Assembly (NCBI GenBank): GCA_905480335.1
Contig: CAJQPY010000012.1
Location: forward strand, 27,308 to 91,307
Length of the DNA stretch: 64,000 bases
Direction of reading: 5' to 3'
Origin: an uncultured Ilumatobacter sp.
GTDB taxonomy: Bacteria; Actinomycetota; Acidimicrobiia; Acidimicrobiales; Ilumatobacteraceae
This document shows positions 61,369 through 64,000 of the stretch, in pieces (position 1 is the first letter of the stretch; the number at the start of each line of letters is the position of its first letter). Under the pieces are notes generated by a model. The model was given only the letters and a program-made list of their open reading frames with translations. It had not been told where the DNA came from and ran no database searches. The position numbers were made by a program, and so were the translations under genes.

Positions 61369-62727
61369 GTGCTGATGTCGGTACGACGAATCGATCCGAA
61401 GCCACCGCTTCATCCCCTCGCGATTGACGCCGGGAGTGATGACTTCTTGCGGGGCGATCCACTTGACGGCAAGCGGTACTACTCCCGGGAGTTCATGCAG
61501 CGCGAGTGGGACGATATGTGGACGAAGGTCTGGCACATCGCTGGCCGAGTGACGCAACTCCGGGAAGCTGGCGACTACATCGTGCACGACTTCATGCACG
61601 AGTCGGTCATTGTGGTCATGCATGAGGACGGCTCGTTGCGCGCTTTCTACAACGTCTGCGGTCACCGTGGCCAACGGCTCGCCTGGGGCGACGGGCATCA
61701 GCCGTCGTTCACGTGTCCGTATCACGGCTGGGTCTGGGGCACGGATGGCGAGCTACGGCAGGTTCCCGATCCCGATGATTTCCCCCAGGGCAACCCATGT
61801 GGGAAGGTTCGGTTGGTTGAGCTCCCCGTCGACACGTGGGCCGGTTTCATCTGGTACTCAATGGACCCCGGCGCGCCGACGCTGGCCGAGTTCCTGCATC
61901 CGTGGCCAGAGCTCTATCGAAATCATGCCACCGAAGACATGGTGCGGGTCGTGTGGCTGCAGGTGGATCTCGAGACGAACTGGAAATTCGCACCGGACAA
62001 CTTCAGCGAGTCGTATCACGTCCGAACGGCTCATCCACAGGTGCCCGCGGTCATCGACCAGGATCATTACAACTGCCGCAACGAGGTGTACCCGAGCGGA
62101 CACAACCGCATCATGCAACTCGTGCGCCCATCGCTGCGCGACCGGATCCCTGATGGGCAGCCGCATCCCTTCGACGCCCAACTCCGGCAGTGGAATATCG
62201 ACCCCGACCGATACCCCGATTACGAGACAAAGGTGGAACAGGGGTGGCGCGATCTCGCTGAAGCGAAGGTTCGTCTCGGACCATCGCAGGGTCATCCGCA
62301 CTACGCGCAACTCACCGAGCAGGATTTCCTGTACAGCCCACACGACCAACTCTTTCCGAATGTGTCCGTCGACATCCGTCCCGATGCAGTTTCGCTGTTC
62401 CGGACCGAACCTCATCCGACCGATCCTCAGAGGTGCACGTTTGACCTCTGGTGTCTGTCGGTACCCGTTGTGGGGGCCGACACCGTGCGCACGATTGCCG
62501 GGCGCCGACCGCTTGCCGAGGCCGCCTTTGAGCACCGGGTGTTCGATCAGGGCCGCGGCTTGCCCGAACTGGCGGGCACCGTCATCTTTCAGGACATGCA
62601 ACTGGCCGAGGGGCAGCAGCGGGGGCAAAGGTCACGTGGATATCAGGAGCCGTATCTTGCGGGCCAGGAAACTCGTGTGCGGGCGTGGCATGAGACGCTC
62701 AACGACTACCTCGAAGGTCGCCGCTGA
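61369..62727 (+). CDS. Rieske-type ring-hydroxylating/demethylating oxygenase, large subunit
   Basis: A 452-residue Rieske oxygenase. The [2Fe-2S] site is C97-G-H99 in FYNVCGHRG and C116-P-Y-H119 in TCPYHGWVWG. The mononuclear iron site is in DNFSESYHVRTAHP (H217, H222). The start is the GTG at 61369 or ATG at 61375. The domain order and length fit large alpha subunits; a ferredoxin and reductase must come from elsewhere, as neither is adjacent. Substrates of this group include aromatic acids, quaternary amines or sterols; none can be chosen. It is transcribed convergently with the GNAT gene. Confidence 0.9.
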   Translation: MLMSVRRIDPKPPLHPLAIDAGSDDFLRGDPLDGKRYYSREFMQREWDDMWTKVWHIAGRVTQLREAGDYIVHDFMHESVIVVMHEDGSLRAFYNVCGHRGQRLAWGDGHQPSFTCPYHGWVWGTDGELRQVPDPDDFPQGNPCGKVRLVELPVDTWAGFIWYSMDPGAPTLAEFLHPWPELYRNHATEDMVRVVWLQVDLETNWKFAPDNFSESYHVRTAHPQVPAVIDQDHYNCRNEVYPSGHNRIMQLVRPSLRDRIPDGQPHPFDAQLRQWNIDPDRYPDYETKVEQGWRDLAEAKVRLGPSQGHPHYAQLTEQDFLYSPHDQLFPNVSVDIRPDAVSLFRTEPHPTDPQRCTFDLWCLSVPVVGADTVRTIAGRRPLAEAAFEHRVFDQGRGLPELAGTVIFQDMQLAEGQQRGQRSRGYQEPYLAGQETRVRAWHETLNDYLEGRR

Positions 62728-62824
62728 TCAAGGGTGCTGCGGCCAGCGGCCCCGCCGTGCGCTCCTGGCTGCGCACTTTTGGGGCGCCGAAAGGTGGTTT
62801 TCGAGTGGCGCGCGACTGGCTCGA

Positions 62825-63361
62825 TCAGAGCATCAATTGGAGCGTCGCGACGTCGAGCCACCGGCGGAACTTTCGCCCAACTTCCTTTTCGATGCCGACC
62901 AACTCGAATCCGCAGGCGCGATGGAGGGCAATGGACGCCTCACTGCTGGTCTCGACTCGTGCGATCATTGAATGAAAGCCGCTGTCACGGGCGTCGGTGA
63001 TTAGGCGATCCATCAGTTTTCGCCCGATCCCATGACCTGTGTGGGATCGGGCCACGTAGATCGAACTCTCTACGGTGGGGCTATAGGCGGGCCGGTCCTT
63101 GAAAGGTGACAGCGAGGCGAACCCAACCACCAGTCCATCGTTGGCTGAGACGTGGTCATCGACCTCTGCAACGATCGCCGCAAATGCTCCCGACCGGGCA
63201 GCAATCCACGTCTGCTGGTCGGTGAGCGAACGCGGGACCATGTCGAGAGTTGTGGTGAAGTTCTCGACCTCGTTGTTGTAGACCGTGCGCATCGCCTCGG
63301 CGTCGCTGCGTGTTGCAACGCGAATGTTGACCGTCGGGTGCGGCGGGGAAGGCTCCGGCAT
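62825..63361 (-). CDS. GNAT acetyltransferase (phosphinothricin-acetyltransferase-like)
   Basis: From the ATG at 63361 the product has 178 residues of the PAT/Bar-like GNAT branch. The start IRVATRSDAEAMRTVYNNEVENFTTTLDMVPRS matches it; acetyl-CoA-binding motif A is SIYVARSHTGHGIGRKLMDRLI, and the end has HRACGFELVGIEKEVGRKFRRWLDV. Such enzymes acetylate amino groups of phosphinothricin, methionine derivatives or other small amines; a resistance role is not established. Frames upstream to 63553 cross the promoter of the tRNA cluster and are rejected. Confidence 0.87.
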   Translation of the reverse strand: MPEPSPPHPTVNIRVATRSDAEAMRTVYNNEVENFTTTLDMVPRSLTDQQTWIAARSGAFAAIVAEVDDHVSANDGLVVGFASLSPFKDRPAYSPTVESSIYVARSHTGHGIGRKLMDRLITDARDSGFHSMIARVETSSEASIALHRACGFELVGIEKEVGRKFRRWLDVATLQLML

Positions 63362-63597
63362 CGCCGCTGACGCTACCGCCAAGGTGCGGACCGGTCGGGG
63401 AACGAGGCTGCGGATCACCCGTGAATCGGCGCTGTCTCGCGGGTGGGAGTCGACTGCGGGCCGATACACTCTCGGGTTGGCCGCAACGCTGATGCGGTCC
63501 CGAAGGTTGCCCCAGATCCGATATTCGGATCTGGTTGCGGCGGTCGGAAGCACATAGTTAGTAACGGCTCGACCGGATGTTCACATCCGCTCGTGAC

Positions 63598-63670
63598 GCC
63601 CTCTTAGCTCAGTCGGTAGAGCACAGCCATGGTAAGGCTGGTGTCGTGAGTTCGATTCTCACAGAGGGCT
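63598..63670 (+). tRNA. tRNA-Thr (GGT)
   Basis: 73 nt, acceptor GCCCTCT/AGAGGGC, D arm GCTC/GAGC, anticodon stem CAGCC/GGCTG with loop ATGGTAA (GGT), T arm GTGAG/CTCAC around TTCGATT. Discriminator T at 63670; CCA not encoded. It precedes tRNA-Met and tuf on the same strand. Confidence 0.96.
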
Positions 63671-63734
63671 CGACCAAGTGGTCGGGGTCACCCGGCGACG
63701 AGCCAAGTCATCTCGCAAGAGGTCATAGCCACAT

Positions 63735-63811
63735 GGCGGCGTAGCTCAGTTGGTCAGAGCATCCGGCTCATAATCGGAAGGTCGTCGGTTCAAGTCCGAC
63801 CGCCGCTACCA
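63735..63811 (+). tRNA. tRNA-Met, elongator (CAT)
   Basis: 77 nt including an encoded CCA, acceptor GGCGGCG/CGCCGCT (one G-U pair), anticodon stem TCCGG/TCGGA with loop CTCATAA. The lack of three G-C pairs in the stem and the paired 1-72 position exclude the initiator type. A CAT anticodon could also be tRNA-Ile2 with lysidine; neighbourhood (after tRNA-Thr, before tuf) favours Met. Confidence 0.9.
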
Positions 63812-63863
63812 CATCATCACAACCCCGAAGATCGGGACCACCTCAGGAGTAGAGGAAGCAACA

Positions 63864-64000
63864 ATGAGTAAAGAGAAGTTCGAGCGGAACAAGCCGCACG
63901 TGAACATTGGCACCATGGGTCATATTGATCATGGTAAGACCACTCTGACGGCTGCGATCTCGAAGACGCTGTCGGATCGTGGTTTGGCGGATTTCACTGA
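63864..64000 (+). CDS. tuf: Elongation factor Tu, 5' end
   Basis: The gene runs off the right edge after 45 codons. A good ribosome binding site (AGAGGAAG, 63851-63858) precedes the ATG. The product begins [16 protein letters not shown] and has the P-loop GHIDHGKTT, where most homologues have GHVDHGKTT. EF-Tu delivers aminoacyl-tRNA to the ribosome as a GTP complex. It lies 52 bp after tRNA-Met, and is probably co-transcribed with tRNA-Thr and tRNA-Met, as tufB follows tRNA genes in other bacteria. secE and nusG would be expected to follow. Confidence 0.95.
   Translation, partial: MSKEKFERNKPHVNIGTMGHIDHGKTTLTAAISKTLSDRGLADFT

Overview
The window is GC-rich, densely coded chromosomal DNA with many GTG starts, 4-nt ATGA/GTGA gene overlaps and TANNNT-type -10 boxes. 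Several F420-type luciferase-like oxidoreductases, a cytochrome P450, a mycobacterial-type carotenoid oxygenase and short-patch small-molecule catabolism genes point to an actinobacterium. An aerobic, possibly aquatic, Acidimicrobiia-like organism is my best guess; this is inferred from gene content, since no rRNA gene is present. No plasmid or phage genes, CRISPR array or intact insertion sequence was seen.

Layout. 1-4.4 kb: the 3' part of a TrpB2-type tryptophan synthase beta gene, an EamA exporter, a decayed stretch with a split ORF, a small lipoprotein and an adenylate-cyclase remnant, then an initiator tRNA with promoter and terminator. 4.4-13.9 kb: MFS transporter, SDR, SnoaL-like proteins, a phosphotransferase pair, P450, VTT membrane protein and patatin. 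13.9-20 kb: a carotenoid oxygenase-TetR pair behind a perfect inverted-repeat operator, MFS plus a frameshifted PhyH oxygenase, and a D-aminoacylase-like amidohydrolase. 20-31 kb: serine hydrolase, PAP2 phosphatase, LLM oxidoreductase, TrmH-type methyltransferase coupled to a 50-residue zinc ribbon, lipoproteins, a large LPG-synthase-like membrane protein, a nuclease-fold protein. 31-40.2 kb: penicillin-acylase-like lipoprotein, sulfatase, a cupin/SpoU/FAD-oxidase operon and an arsenate-detoxification pair (GAPDH-ArsJ). 40.2-53 kb: a patchwork of real genes (hot-dog protein, acyl-CoA dehydrogenase, Lrp, alkylsulfatase, esterase, AroQ) and gene corpses. 53-64 kb: VOC protein, a haloalkane dehalogenase/lactonase operon, DEAD-box helicase, LLM, YajQ, tRNA-Tyr, two tiny membrane proteins, Rieske oxygenase, GNAT, then tRNA-Thr, tRNA-Met and the start of tuf, which marks entry into the translation gene region.

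Two things stand out. First, the GAPDH-ArsJ operon has no arsR beside it; instead two 11-nt direct repeats carrying GTTCACA/GTTCACC sit where the -35 box should be. This is the architecture of a PhoP (PHO) box, and would couple arsenate export to phosphate starvation. Second, at least eight genes are visibly broken (cyclase, PhyH, DapB-like, LLM, alpha/beta hydrolase, flavin amine oxidase, PhnD-like, a split hypothetical), at different stages of decay, among intact catabolic genes. This suggests ongoing loss of accessory metabolism, although single-base cases could be assembly errors.
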